NCBI GenBank assembly: GCA_000697335.1
Contig: JNEM01015585.1
Location: 1-26,462, forward strand
DNA length: 26,462 nucleotides
DNA from: Conidiobolus incongruus B7586
Lineage: Eukaryota; Entomophthoromycota; Entomophthoromycetes; Entomophthorales; Conidiobolaceae
Reading direction: 5' to 3'
Shown here: positions 1-9,725 of the stretch, piece after piece
How positions within the stretch are numbered: the first letter of the stretch is position 1
How the letters are laid out: each line of letters starts with the position of its first letter
Notes under the pieces: generated by a model
What the model was told of the DNA's origin: nothing
Database searches by the model: none
The model's input: only the letters and a program-made list of their open reading frames with translations
Translations under genes and position numbers: made by a program

Positions 1-79
1 GTATTGGGGTTTCGTGTTGACTGCTAGTTGATTGAACGACATTATCGTCGTCAATGTCCATGGCTGACGTATTATGCAT
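1..79 (-). CDS. N-terminal fragment of an unidentified protein, cut by the left edge
   Basis: Reading leftwards, a frame opens after a stop at 121-119. It has ATG codons at 79-77 and 61-59 and stays open to position 1. From the second ATG the protein begins MDIDDDNVVQS and continues polar and Ser/Thr-rich. The cluster of Asp residues and the codon use look like a real N-terminus. The region is also richer in G and C than the flank to its right, as in other exons here. Only 20-26 codons are visible, so the family cannot be named. I prefer the ATG at 79 because no other Met lies between it and the upstream stop, but the ATG at 61 is equally possible. An upstream exon is not excluded. The gene would be divergent from AMD1 and share the roughly 1.9-kb intergenic region with it. 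Confidence 0.45.
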   Translation of the reverse strand, partial: MHNTSAMDIDDDNVVQSTSSQHETPI

Positions 80-335
80 ATACGCGGGTATCAAGTTGAG
101 GAAATTGATTTTGGTTAGTTAAAATATTGGCAGGCAATTAAATTCAAGGTGATTCAAGTTCTTGATGTTTTCAGCGTCGGTGTGAGGATCAAGTGTTCGC
201 TGCTACCATATAACAGGGCAATGTATACAAGTTGTTTCAATGTGAACAGTGTGGGAAAAAGTCCTTGTTTATTTGGCAATGGTTCCCATTTTTATATGTA
301 AAAGTTGGTGAGGGTTCAGAGGTAAAATTAGACAA

Positions 336-380
336 GATAAGATCAAGTAGATAAAAGAGATAAGATAAGGTAAGCAGATA
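336..380. promoter_or_regulatory. Cluster of five GATA motifs
   Basis: GATA occurs five times in 45 bp, starting at 336, 350, 359, 364 and 377. Three copies are GATAAG and one is GATAAA. Fungal GATA factors (nitrogen, iron and light regulators) bind such hexamers, often in clusters. The cluster lies about 260-300 bp upstream of the left-edge minus-strand gene and 1.6 kb upstream of AMD1, so the former is the likelier target. Regulation is inferred from motif density only, and AT-rich DNA produces GATA often. Confidence 0.3.
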
Positions 381-764
381 TGATTGACAGTGTCACGATG
401 ATGACAAAGTGATCTGATCTATGACATTAAATATAAATTTTCTAATATATATTCATAAGAATAATCATTAATAAAAATGAATATATTTGCATATCAAAAT
501 AATAAAAATATCTTTATAAAAATTATTTTTATATACTGTTATTAATGTAAATTATTAATTTTATAAGTAACCATTCAGATTTTGTTTTAGTAGAATAGTT
601 AAATAAGCATTAATATGCTATATAATATTATACATTAATAGTTATTTTATAAAAAGAAATTAATAAAAAATGGTTTTACAATAAATTCATTAACCTTTAT
701 TAAATTGTCCCAATTTTATCAAGGTATATTTGACCAACTTTCCTACAAAGTTTACCTCACAATG

Positions 765-784
765 ATATATATATATATATATAT
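765..784. repeat. (AT)10 microsatellite
   Basis: An uninterrupted alternating AT run of 20 bp. Confidence 0.85.
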
Positions 785-1404
785 TTTCCAATGAAATACA
801 CCATTGCCTTGAAACTAATCAAATAAAAATTCATATTTAGAACTCAATTACCTTGAAGATCAATTTTCATTATAATATGCTATTTTTATGGTAAATAAAT
901 TTTTTTTGTCATTTGGCAGATTTTTAAAATATTTCATTATTATATCTATTTTCATTGTCAATTCACTAGTTTTATCAATAGCTGTATACGACCAATCTAT
1001 ATATTATGAAATATGGTTATTTGAATATTTAAAGATCATTTCATCACTAAGAACAAATAGAGTTGTATTTAAAAATTAATATACAATTGGATATCATTTT
1101 AACTAATAAGTTACTTTGTGAAGAGTCATTGCAATCAAAAATGTACACAGGGTTTACATAAATCATTATGGCTACCTGATGATTATAGCAAAGAATCTTA
1201 TTTAATTTCTCGAATTTTGATTTAATCAAACTAATAAATAAGTGGATATTTTGAAAATTGGGTTCAATATATTGGATTAATTAGGCAAAGAGAAGCACAC
1301 TAGAACCCATTATAACTAAGTAATATTCGAATTCTTTCTATGAATTAAATTCTTCATCATTTTAAAATATCAACCTATTAAATCAATTGACATGAAAAAT
1401 AATA

Positions 1405-1436
1405 ATGAGATTATGAGATTATGAGATTATGAGATC
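1405..1436. repeat. Tandem repeat, 8-bp unit ATGAGATT, four copies
   Basis: Three exact copies of ATGAGATT are followed by a fourth ending in C instead of T. The array is short and lies in intergenic DNA with no sign of function. Confidence 0.85.
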
Positions 1437-1771
1437 ATGATTGAAATTAGATAGTAATATATGATAGATAATTAATTTTGATTTAATCAAATGCTGATAT
1501 TTACTTTGACAGTTAAATATTTAATCTTGTTTATTCCCTTGATCCAAGGCATATGGTTACATCTTTATCCACTAGAACTCTCTAAAAACTGATTGACAAA
1601 GCACCTGAGTCTAGAATTTGGTTGGTTTTATTATAAATAAAAAATATATAATTACCTTTAATATTTATATCAATCTAGTATTACGATGTTCAAATAGTTT
1701 ATTAAATTATATAAAATTTATTTCGTTAAAAGACCTGGATCAGGGTCAATTTTAATTCTTTATTATATATC

Positions 1772-1789
1772 ATCATATGATCATATGAT
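1772..1789. repeat. 18-bp perfect palindrome upstream of AMD1
   Basis: ATCATATGATCATATGAT equals its own reverse complement. It is built from two ATCATATGAT halves overlapping at a central GATC, and each half contains an E-box-like CATATG. It lies 189 bp upstream of the AMD1 start codon. It could bind a dimeric factor or could be a chance product of AT-rich sequence. Confidence 0.5.
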
Positions 1790-1878
1790 ATAATGATTGG
1801 ATTAGGATTAATCTTTGTGAAACTCACCCCAATTGGCTTCCAAATCTGAACTTTTTTACATTAAATGAATGCAAATTT

Positions 1879-1907
1879 TGTGTATATATACACAGTTGTG
1901 GTCCAAT
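1879..1907 (+). promoter_or_regulatory. AMD1 core promoter: TATA element and CCAAT
   Basis: The 16-bp palindrome TGTGTATATATACACA (1879-1894) contains a TATATATA core. A CCAAT follows about 10 bp later, and another CCAAT lies near 1830. The TATA core is about 90 bp upstream of the start codon, a reasonable fungal distance. The role is inferred from sequence and position. Confidence 0.4.
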
Positions 1908-1977
1908 TTTGGGTTTGTCAATTCTTTCATTGACCATAGAGAATACAAAATAAACTCATAATCAACAATAATAAATA

Positions 1978-4415
1978 ATGTGCTCTAAACATTTCAACAA
2001 ACAATCTGCTCTTACCGACAATGAAAGTGCTAATACTCAAAATGTCCAAGAACACATTGACATCAACAAAAACTATGAATTAGACACCCATCACTCTGAC
2101 CAAGAAGACGATATTGCTGAAGACCACCTTGATTCCAATACTATTAAAAACAAATTTACATCTATCACTGTTCCCCCTAAGCCAGTTGATCTTCAAAGCA
2201 ATGCCTCTCAAAATTCCCCTTACAACAGCTACTTTTCTAACAGAACCTACATTGAAGTAAGCTAACTGCTATTTTTGTGTATTATTCTTAAAATACTAAA
2301 TATATCAACTTTCAGGAGCAATTGAAGAAGCTAGCTCAAAACAGCTTTTCCAACTTAAGACCTGAGCACTTTAAGCAAGTCAATTACCAATTGTTAGAAA
2401 AACTCTCTGAAAATTTTGCAAATTCCAGTGTTTTTACTCCCGATCGAATTCAATCCGACCTCCAGAATCTCTTTGGAAAGTTAGAAGCTTGCTCCAAATT
2501 GCGTGAAAAGTATATGAAAGACAGTTTACAGCGTGTTGAAGACAATCCTGCTAATCAAGATGATTGGGAAATTTACCCACCACCACCTCCCAGTCATTGG
2601 TCTCCTAAAGATGGCAATAGCGTTGAGTTCGATTTCTCTCACCACCAAATCCCCGGTCCCATTGATCAAAGTTTCGAATTGGATGAAACTGGTGTATATA
2701 AAATTATCCAAAATGATAGTTCCAAGACACCTGTTTTCCCCAACAAGGTGCCCAGTATCAAGCAATACTTTATGGATTTGGATTCTATTTTACAAATTAT
2801 CTCCGATGGTCCCATTAAGAGTTTTGCTTATAGACGTCTTCGCTACTTGGAAAGCAAGTTCCAGCTCTATTCTCTTTTGAACGAATACCAAGAATTAGCC
2901 CAAAGTAAGAGTGTACCTCATCGTGATTTCTATAATGTCCGTAAGGTTGATACTCATGTCCATCACTCTGCTTGTATGAATCAAAAGCACTTGCTCCGCT
3001 TTATCAAGTCTAAATTGAAGAAATGCCCAGATGACGTTGTCATATACAGAGATGGCAAATACCTCACTCTCGCTGAAGTATTCGAAAGTTTGAACCTTAC
3101 CGCTTATGATCTAAGTATTGATACTTTGGATATGCACGCTCATAAGGACTCTTTCCACAGATTCGATAAATTCAATCTTAAATACAACCCTGTTGGAGAG
3201 AGTAGATTGAGAGAAATCTTCTTAAAAACCGATAATTTCATCAAGGGTAGATACTTGGCTGAGCTCACCAAAGAAGTTGTGTCTGATTTGGAAGCCAGCA
3301 AGTATCAAATGGCTGAATATCGTATTTCGATCTATGGTAGAAGTGTTGATGAATGGGATAAATTGGCTAGTTGGATTATTGATAACTCTTTGGTCTTTCA
3401 CAATGTAAGATGGCTCATCCAAGTTCCCAGATTGTATTCAATTTATCAGCAAACCAAATCTGTCAAGAGCTTTGAAGACATCGTTCGCAACATCTTTCAA
3501 CCTTTATTCGAAGTTACTCAGAACCCTCAAAGCCATCCTAAATTACACGTATTTTTACAACGTGTCGTTGGTTTTGATAGTGTAGATGATGAATCCAAAG
3601 CTGAGAGAAGAATTCACAAAAAGTATCCTTATCCCAAAGATTGGACCATGCAACTTAACCCTCCCTATGGTTATTACTTGTATTATATGTTTGCTAATAT
3701 TGCTATGTTGAATCACTGGCGTAGAGTTAGGAACTTCAACACTTTTGTACTCCGCCCTCATTCTGGTGAAGCTGGTGATCCTGAACATTTGGCTGCTGCT
3801 TTCCTCACTTCTCAAGGTATCAGTCACGGCATCTTATTAAGAAAAGTACCCGCACTCCAATACCTTTACTATCTGAATCAAGTTCCAATTGCCATGTCCC
3901 CACTCAGCAACAATGCTCTCTTCTTGAAATATGAGCGTAATCCCTTCTATCATTACTTTGAAAGAGGACTCAACATCTCTATCTCAACTGATGATCCTCT
4001 TCAATTCCATTTTACCAAAGAACCCCTTATTGAAGAATATTCAGTAGCTGCTCAAATTTGGAAGTTATCTCCTGCCGATATGTGTGAAATCTCTAGAAAT
4101 TCCGTTTTGCAAAGTGGCTTTGAATTACAAATTAAGAAGAAGTGGTTAGGCGAAAACTGTTTATTGCCTGGTGTGAGTGGCAACGATATGCAAAAGACCA
4201 ATGTCCCAGATATTCGTATTAATTTTAGACACGAAACTTTATTGGAAGAAGTGAATATGATCAAACATTTTACCCACTCTCAAGCTCTAGAAGAACTTAC
4301 CCTTCCTCAAAGCGAAGTCTGCACCCCAGAACCCATTATTACTAGAGCTGATTTACCTGCCAAAGGTAAAATGGTTGGTGTAGAAGTTGATGAAGATGAT
4401 GATATTGAAGTCTAA
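1978..4415 (+). CDS. AMD1: AMP deaminase (2 exons, 792 aa)
   Basis: Hydrolyses AMP to IMP and ammonia in purine interconversion; cytosolic. The exons are 1978-2256 and 2316-4415. The 59-bp intron (2257-2315) has GTAAGC, a TACTAAA-like branch and TTCAG, and joins in phase 0. The first ~60 residues are polar and acidic, the variable regulatory tail typical of the family. The catalytic metal-dependent amidohydrolase domain follows. [17 protein letters not shown] carries zinc ligands His307 and His309. [14 protein letters not shown] carries His575 and the catalytic Glu578. The signature [11 protein letters not shown] carries Asp652 and Asp653. [20 protein letters not shown] is another family block. 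The ligand spacings (2, 268 and 345 residues from His307) agree with my recollection of yeast Amd1, and the total length is close to its ~810. The protein ends in an acidic tail (DEDDDIEV). A poly(A)-like AATAAA occurs near 4516. Identity is secure; the exact start within the poorly conserved N-terminus is less so. Confidence 0.97.
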
Positions 4416-5044
4416 CTTTGTTAATTTATTGTATTGGACCTTTGTAATATTATCTAAATTCAAATAATGTATAAAGATTTTGCTATTTTATCAATCATTC
4501 AAGTATATATTTTATAATAATAAATATCAAATACAATAATTTATTCAACAAATTATCCCAATACTTATTATAATTATTTTCAATATAAACTAATATAACC
4601 TATTACCACATTTTTATTAACTAATACATTTCATTATTAATTCCACTCATTGATTAATAGATTATTATTTTTCAAAATTTTGAAATATCTCATATTTCAC
4701 ATGAGCAATTATATTTATTGATATTATTATATTAAAATATTATTATGTATAAATATAATATATCTTGATAAACTATTGTTAATTTTTTATCTAATTGTAA
4801 ATATAACTAATCCATTCTGTTATTAAAGTTATTAGAAAATATATTATCCCATAAAAATTAATCATTAAAAATTTAATAAAATACATTCAACTATTACAAA
4901 ACCAAATTTTAAAGATAAATTACATAATAATAGACCATTATTAATTATTGCTTTATTTATTTTTAAATAATATATACATTTCCCCCCTTTTATTATGTTT
5001 TAAAAAATATCCTTTTAATTATATTACTTGATATATATTTCGAA
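4416..5044. other. Intergenic, AMD1 to SMG6-like gene
   Basis: About 630 bp of very AT-rich DNA holding the AMD1 3' end and the promoter of the next gene. A pyrimidine-rich tract of C and T residues near 4980-4990 and a TATATA near 4970 lie 60-75 bp upstream of the next start codon and may be promoter elements. No other feature is visible. Confidence 0.5.
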
Positions 5045-7278
5045 ATGAATAAATTACATTTAATAGAAACTGAGTATTATAATTTATTACAATCTAATAA
5101 TTCTGAAAATGATACTAAATTAGAAGAATTAAGGATAGAGTAATAATATAATATTATTTTTATATTTTTTATTCCGATTAATATTTTTTAATTTAGATTG
5201 AGTGAGATTTACTTTGATCTTATAGTAGACAATGTAAATTCTAGTCAAGTGTATAATTTTGAAGAAAGGTGTTGGAAAATTGTGTTTTATTCGCATTTAA
5301 CTAAATTAAGGAGCTCTTCACAAGTATATTAATTGAATAACTTTTCAAATTTGATATTAATTAGTTACACTAGGATTCAAATGAGATATCAGAGCAGGAC
5401 CTCTCGCTTCAATTAAAAGATTGGTTTTATTTCGGATTAGGCTATTTTAACTCTCTATTCTTATATATTGGAAAATCCAATAATGTGAATATTAATTCCT
5501 TCCCTTTTGAGCTATTGAAATCCAAAGAATCTAAGTTAATCAACTTGGCAGAATCCTTACAAAAATGCTTAATCAGTTTGGGAAACCTATATCGTTACCA
5601 GATCCCTGCTTCAGATTCTTCTTCGAATGGCTTCGAATTCGATTCGAATTTCAAACTGGCTGAACAATGCTATTTAAGATCATTATTTATTAATCCTTTA
5701 AATGGGCGTGCGTATAGTCAGCTTGGTATTTTAAATGCTAACACTCAGTATCCTGTAAAATTTTTATTTTACTACTCTCTTGGGCTGGTTTGTGAGAACC
5801 CATGCATTATATCTGATAAGAATCTTAAGTTCATCCTCAACAAATATACCAACCATAGCCAACCACCTCAGGATGGGAAATCCAATATATTAGAGCTTGA
5901 ATATAAAATGATTGGGTTCTATGATTTAATAACCTGCCAAAATTCATGGGATCTTATTATTGATCGCGTTAAGAAATTTGGCCCGATGTTTGTTGAGGAT
6001 ATGGAAAATCGTGCTTCTGATATTGATTCATTAATGGAAGAAACGTATTCACATCCCCACTGGTCTGAAACCATATTCTACATTGTCATCATTCTCCTCT
6101 TCAATTGTTGGCGGCTAGCTCAGTTCAAGAAAGATTTGCCCAACAACACCCCACCATCCTGTATGGATATCCTATTCAAGATCCAGTATCACTGCTTTAA
6201 ACTCTCTATCAGAACTATGAATTTGCTGATAGAAGATATTGGGTCCAATTCCAACACCAAATTAGATTTAATATCTATCTTTAGCGATTTTTGGATATCT
6301 AATAAGGAGCTGTGTTTCAGATTTTGTGAAGATAACACAGTTAAAGCAGAACTAGTTAACTTTATTATTAAGGTTTCCAAGATCTATAACTCGCTGTATC
6401 ATTTACATATGGGCAAATCCCAGCTGAGTGCTGACGAGCTTAAAGAGCTGCATCGAAGACCTTCTCGCCATGATTTCATTGTATGGGGAGTTCTCCCGTT
6501 AGCCAACTGCCACCGTCAGTTGGATGCCAGCTATAGTACATTGACCAACAATGACTCTTTGGCCACAATGATTCTCATTGCCAGATGGTTTCAAATGGTC
6601 AATTCAGTGCATCAATCGCCTGAATTCACTCTTTCATTTCCAGTTAATGCTCAGCTTCTTACCATAGGACACCAGAACCATGCAAAAGCACGTAATAAAG
6701 TGAATGATATGATGGTTAAGATGGCTGAATTGAGACTTCAGGACCAGGTAGAAAAACTTGAGAAAATGCTGTTGAAGAAGATTCCCATCCAAATCATACC
6801 TGATGCTCACGTATTATTAACGCATTTCAATTGGGTAGAAGATTGGATTAAAAGGGCTAAAGTTCGAGTGATTATTACGAGATCAACTTTAGACGAGTTG
6901 GATGAACTAAAAAAGGGGACAGGCAATGTGAATTTTCAGGCTAGGAATATTGTTCGAAAATTCGATGCTTGGGGTACTAAGTATAATAAGGATAGAATAT
7001 TTATCGATGCATCGGATTACTCCAATCTCAATTTATTAGACCCTAAACACATTGCCAAGGTTGAGCAAAATGACCAATTGCTTGAAAGCTTTGAGAAATA
7101 CCAATATTTATTAAATGAATTGGCTAAAGTCACTCAGGATGTCAAGCTGAATGTCACGAGCAAATGGGAGACTTATCTGACTACCGACTCTCCTGCGCTC
7201 CTCGAATTAGTCGACATCTTTGGACTTCAAGGTATTAAGGCGAACAAGGTGATATCAAAATTGAAGCAAAATCATTAA
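5045..7278 (+). CDS. SMG6/EST1-like protein with 14-3-3-like helical domain and C-terminal PIN nuclease domain (3 exons, 708 aa)
   Basis: Probable nonsense-mediated decay factor: a phospho-UPF1-binding helical domain joined to a PIN endonuclease. The exons are 5045-5139, 5197-5323 and 5374-7278, with introns of 57 and 50 bp; the joins restore one frame. Residues 1 to about 300 resemble the SMG5/6/7-EST1 TPR-like fold. Typical text is CLISLGNLYRYQ, then AEQCYLRSLFINPLNGRAYS and QLGILNANTQYPVKFLFYYS. A long helical region follows. The PIN domain spans about 545-708. Its acidic residues are present: Asp551 (IIPDAHVLLTHF), Asp581/Glu582 (STLDELDELKKG), Asp641 (EQNDQLLESF) and Asp679 (YLTTDSPALLEL). 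Their placement matches SMG6, whose PIN domain cleaves RNA, rather than SMG5, whose PIN has lost them. At 708 aa it is much shorter than animal SMG6 (about 1,400) and lacks its long disordered N-terminus. The start is the first ATG of the spliced frame. Confidence 0.85.
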
Positions 7279-8656
7279 GTTGATTTATATATATCAGTTA
7301 ATGATAATATTTATTTATTTGAATAATTCTCTTGGCGTAATAAATATTATTATTAATCCATTTACTTTTCTTTTTTTCTTTATATTTTACAAACATACTA
7401 ATCTTTATAATAAACTTTCAGATTAAAACTAATTCCAGCGATCATCTCGCATTAATTCAGGTATCGTTCATATTACATTTTATCATCGTTCAATTTATCA
7501 TTTTCTCAGTTTTATTTTTAAAATTATTTAAACTTAAATAACTATTTTCACCCAGTATAATGACTAAAAACAAGTTTATAGCTAAAATTTACTTTATAAT
7601 TATAAATCAATGTCATTTTTCTAACGAATATAGCTTAAATATTACCAAAGATAATTTACTTTGAAAATATTATATAATTATATACCAAAGCTTAATAAAA
7701 AAATAAAATAACTTAGGAATTTTTTCAAATTAAATTAATGGATTGATGTTATTCGATATATCAAAGATCTATATATATATTATTTTTATAACTTTTCCAT
7801 AAATATTAATCAGAATATTTAATTTGAATCATTCAAAATATATTTACTAATATTGACATTATTTATTAATATTGAAGGGTTAAATTTTAAGATGTTAAAT
7901 ATCAATCAAAAATAAAAGGAATTTTATTTTTATGCAAAATTATCCAAAATATTATTTCTTTAACTTGTCATTCATGAAATTAATGTCATTTTTTGAAAAA
8001 GAAATTCAATATTTTTATTTCAATGATTTATATTATAAATTACATTATAATATGGATTGACATTTGGAACCCTTTTATTCATATTATTTCTTTTATACTT
8101 TGAAATGGAAATATATTTCTTAATTATCTTGTATTCATATTCAATAAAAAAATTCTCAAAATTTGATTAAATTGATTAACTCATGAAATCATAAAATATA
8201 ATAGAGATATTATTAATTTAATCCAAAAGTAATAAGAAATTTTGTGTAACAAAAACAATATAATAGGTTTTTAGGATTATTGAGATAGTTTAAAAATAAT
8301 TATAATAATTATATTATCAAAGGTAATTAATTGTATAATAATCATTAAGAAGCGATATAAAATTAAAATTATATCAAAAATGAACTTAATCGAACCAATA
8401 GAGTGTTTCATTGATTGAATGCATGTCAATTTAGCTAAATTGAAATAATTTTTGGTTCAGTTAGAAATTTATCCAATCTCATCAAAAGAACAAATGAGGC
8501 AACTTGGGTGGTGCTATAAATAAATCTTTTACTGCGAATTAAATGAATTTATATTGAGCTATTAGTCTCCTTTAAATACTCAGCATCTTAAAAATTGTGT
8601 TAATTAATTCCTTGCTCTTAATCACTTTTTAAGTTTTATATTTTCATTCATTTATT
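7279..8656. other. Intergenic, SMG6-like gene to CHS7
   Basis: About 1.4 kb of AT-rich DNA without a recognisable gene, RNA or repeat. Its right end holds the CHS7 promoter motifs. Confidence 0.55.
8473..8523 (+). promoter_or_regulatory. CHS7 core promoter: CCAAT and TATAAATAA
   Basis: CCAAT at 8473-8477 and TATAAATAA at 8515-8523 lie about 184 and 142 bp upstream of the CHS7 start codon, in the usual order and spacing. A TATA role is likely by position; it is not proven. Confidence 0.45.
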
Positions 8657-9725
8657 ATGGTCGAGTTTGGTAAATACGACCAGCTGTGCAAAGCAGGTCC
8701 ATTAACTGTTTGTCCCCTTCTTAGCAGCAGAGGCTTTCTTGGAATTGATCCTGTATGTTATGCAAGAGCTTTCGGTATCGGTGATCGAGTAGTATTTGAA
8801 GCCGCCACTTTAGCTGTTTATATTATTGCTTTATTAATGACTATCTTCATGATTTTATCTATCAAATCCAAATATACCGCTGTTGGTAGAAAAGAAGTAT
8901 TATTATTCTTTTATCTCTATGCTTTAATAACCATCATTTCTTTTTTCCTTCAATCTGGAATTATTCCCACATATCACGTATTATATAAAGTAAGTTCATA
9001 TTCAAATATTACTTATTCTCTGGAGAATAGTTACTTATTTTTTGTATAGTGGTTTACAGCTGCTCACATAGGTTTAATTACAGCTGCTTGTTGGTGTTTA
9101 TTTTTAAACGGCTTTGTTGGCTATCAGTTTATCGAAGATGGTACTGCATTTTCGCTCTGGGTAAGTATTGCTCAACATAAGTAATATTAATTGTTATCCT
9201 AATGGTATTCATTATAGTCTATCAGATTATCCAGTTTAGCAGTATTCTTAGCCAGTGGTGTTATTGCTTTAGCTACCTTCAATAGTTGGGGATTTTTTTC
9301 GCCAACTAATACTATGGGTTTATTCGTCGTTCATTTAGTTATTAATGGTGTTTTGTTACTTATTTACTTTATTACTCAATGTATTTTGGTATTCAGAAAT
9401 TTGGACGACCTTTGGCCTTTGGGTAAGACTCTTTTAAATCATATACTTGGGATAATTATTAATATTGAATTTAGGTAATATGATCTTGTCTTTAATATTC
9501 TTTGCTGCTGGTGAAGTTATTTTACTCCAATTCTCTTCCATGATTTGTGATTTAATGAAGCATTACTTTGACGGATTATTCTTTGAAAGTATTTTGACTT
9601 TGTTAGCTGTTATGATGATTTATAAATTCTGGGATTCTATAACTAAGGAAGATTTAGAATTCTCTATCGGCGGCAAGCTTAACGTTTGGGAAGTCAAAGA
9701 GGTTGAGGATGGTTATTATCACTAA
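8657..9725 (+). CDS. CHS7: Chitin synthase export chaperone CHS7 (4 exons, 299 aa)
   Basis: Multi-spanning ER membrane chaperone that lets chitin synthase III (Chs3 in yeast) leave the ER. The exons are 8657-8989, 9050-9160, 9218-9422 and 9475-9725. The introns are 60, 57 and 52 bp, each GT...AG; the last splits a Gly codon. Family blocks are present in order. The Cys-containing head is [12 protein letters not shown] (compare yeast ICSKTPLPLCSV), followed by [18 protein letters not shown] comes next, then [11 protein letters not shown] and EDGT (140-143). [15 protein letters not shown] follows, and [17 protein letters not shown] (263-279) lies near the C-terminus. About seven hydrophobic segments fit a seven-helix topology (near 49-69, 81-99, 113-134, 152-170, 180-205, 218-236 and 247-266). 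Yeast Chs7 is 316 aa. The gene marks the organism as a chitin-walled fungus. A TATA element lies 142 bp upstream. The product is acidic after the last helix ([11 protein letters not shown]). Confidence 0.95.

Larger units (their letters stand above)
80..1977. other. Intergenic region between the divergent left-edge gene and AMD1
   Basis: About 1.9 kb of very AT-rich DNA with no recognisable gene. It holds a GATA cluster (336-380), an (AT)10 run (765-784), four tandem 8-bp units (1405-1436), an 18-bp perfect palindrome (1772-1789) and the AMD1 promoter motifs near 1800-1900. The 63-codon plus-strand frame at 888-1079 is hydrophobic and AT-driven, and I do not call it a gene. Confidence 0.6.

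Noticed and set aside
396-416. Box C (ATGATGA) and box D (CTGA) pair suggesting a C/D snoRNA
   Set aside because: The boxes are only about 10 bases apart, with no second pair and no terminal stem at a workable distance.
888-1079. 63-codon hydrophobic open frame on the plus strand
   Set aside because: It consists of AT-rich codons (Phe, Ile, Leu, Tyr, Asn) as expected of translated intergenic DNA, has no recognisable motif and no promoter or intron context.
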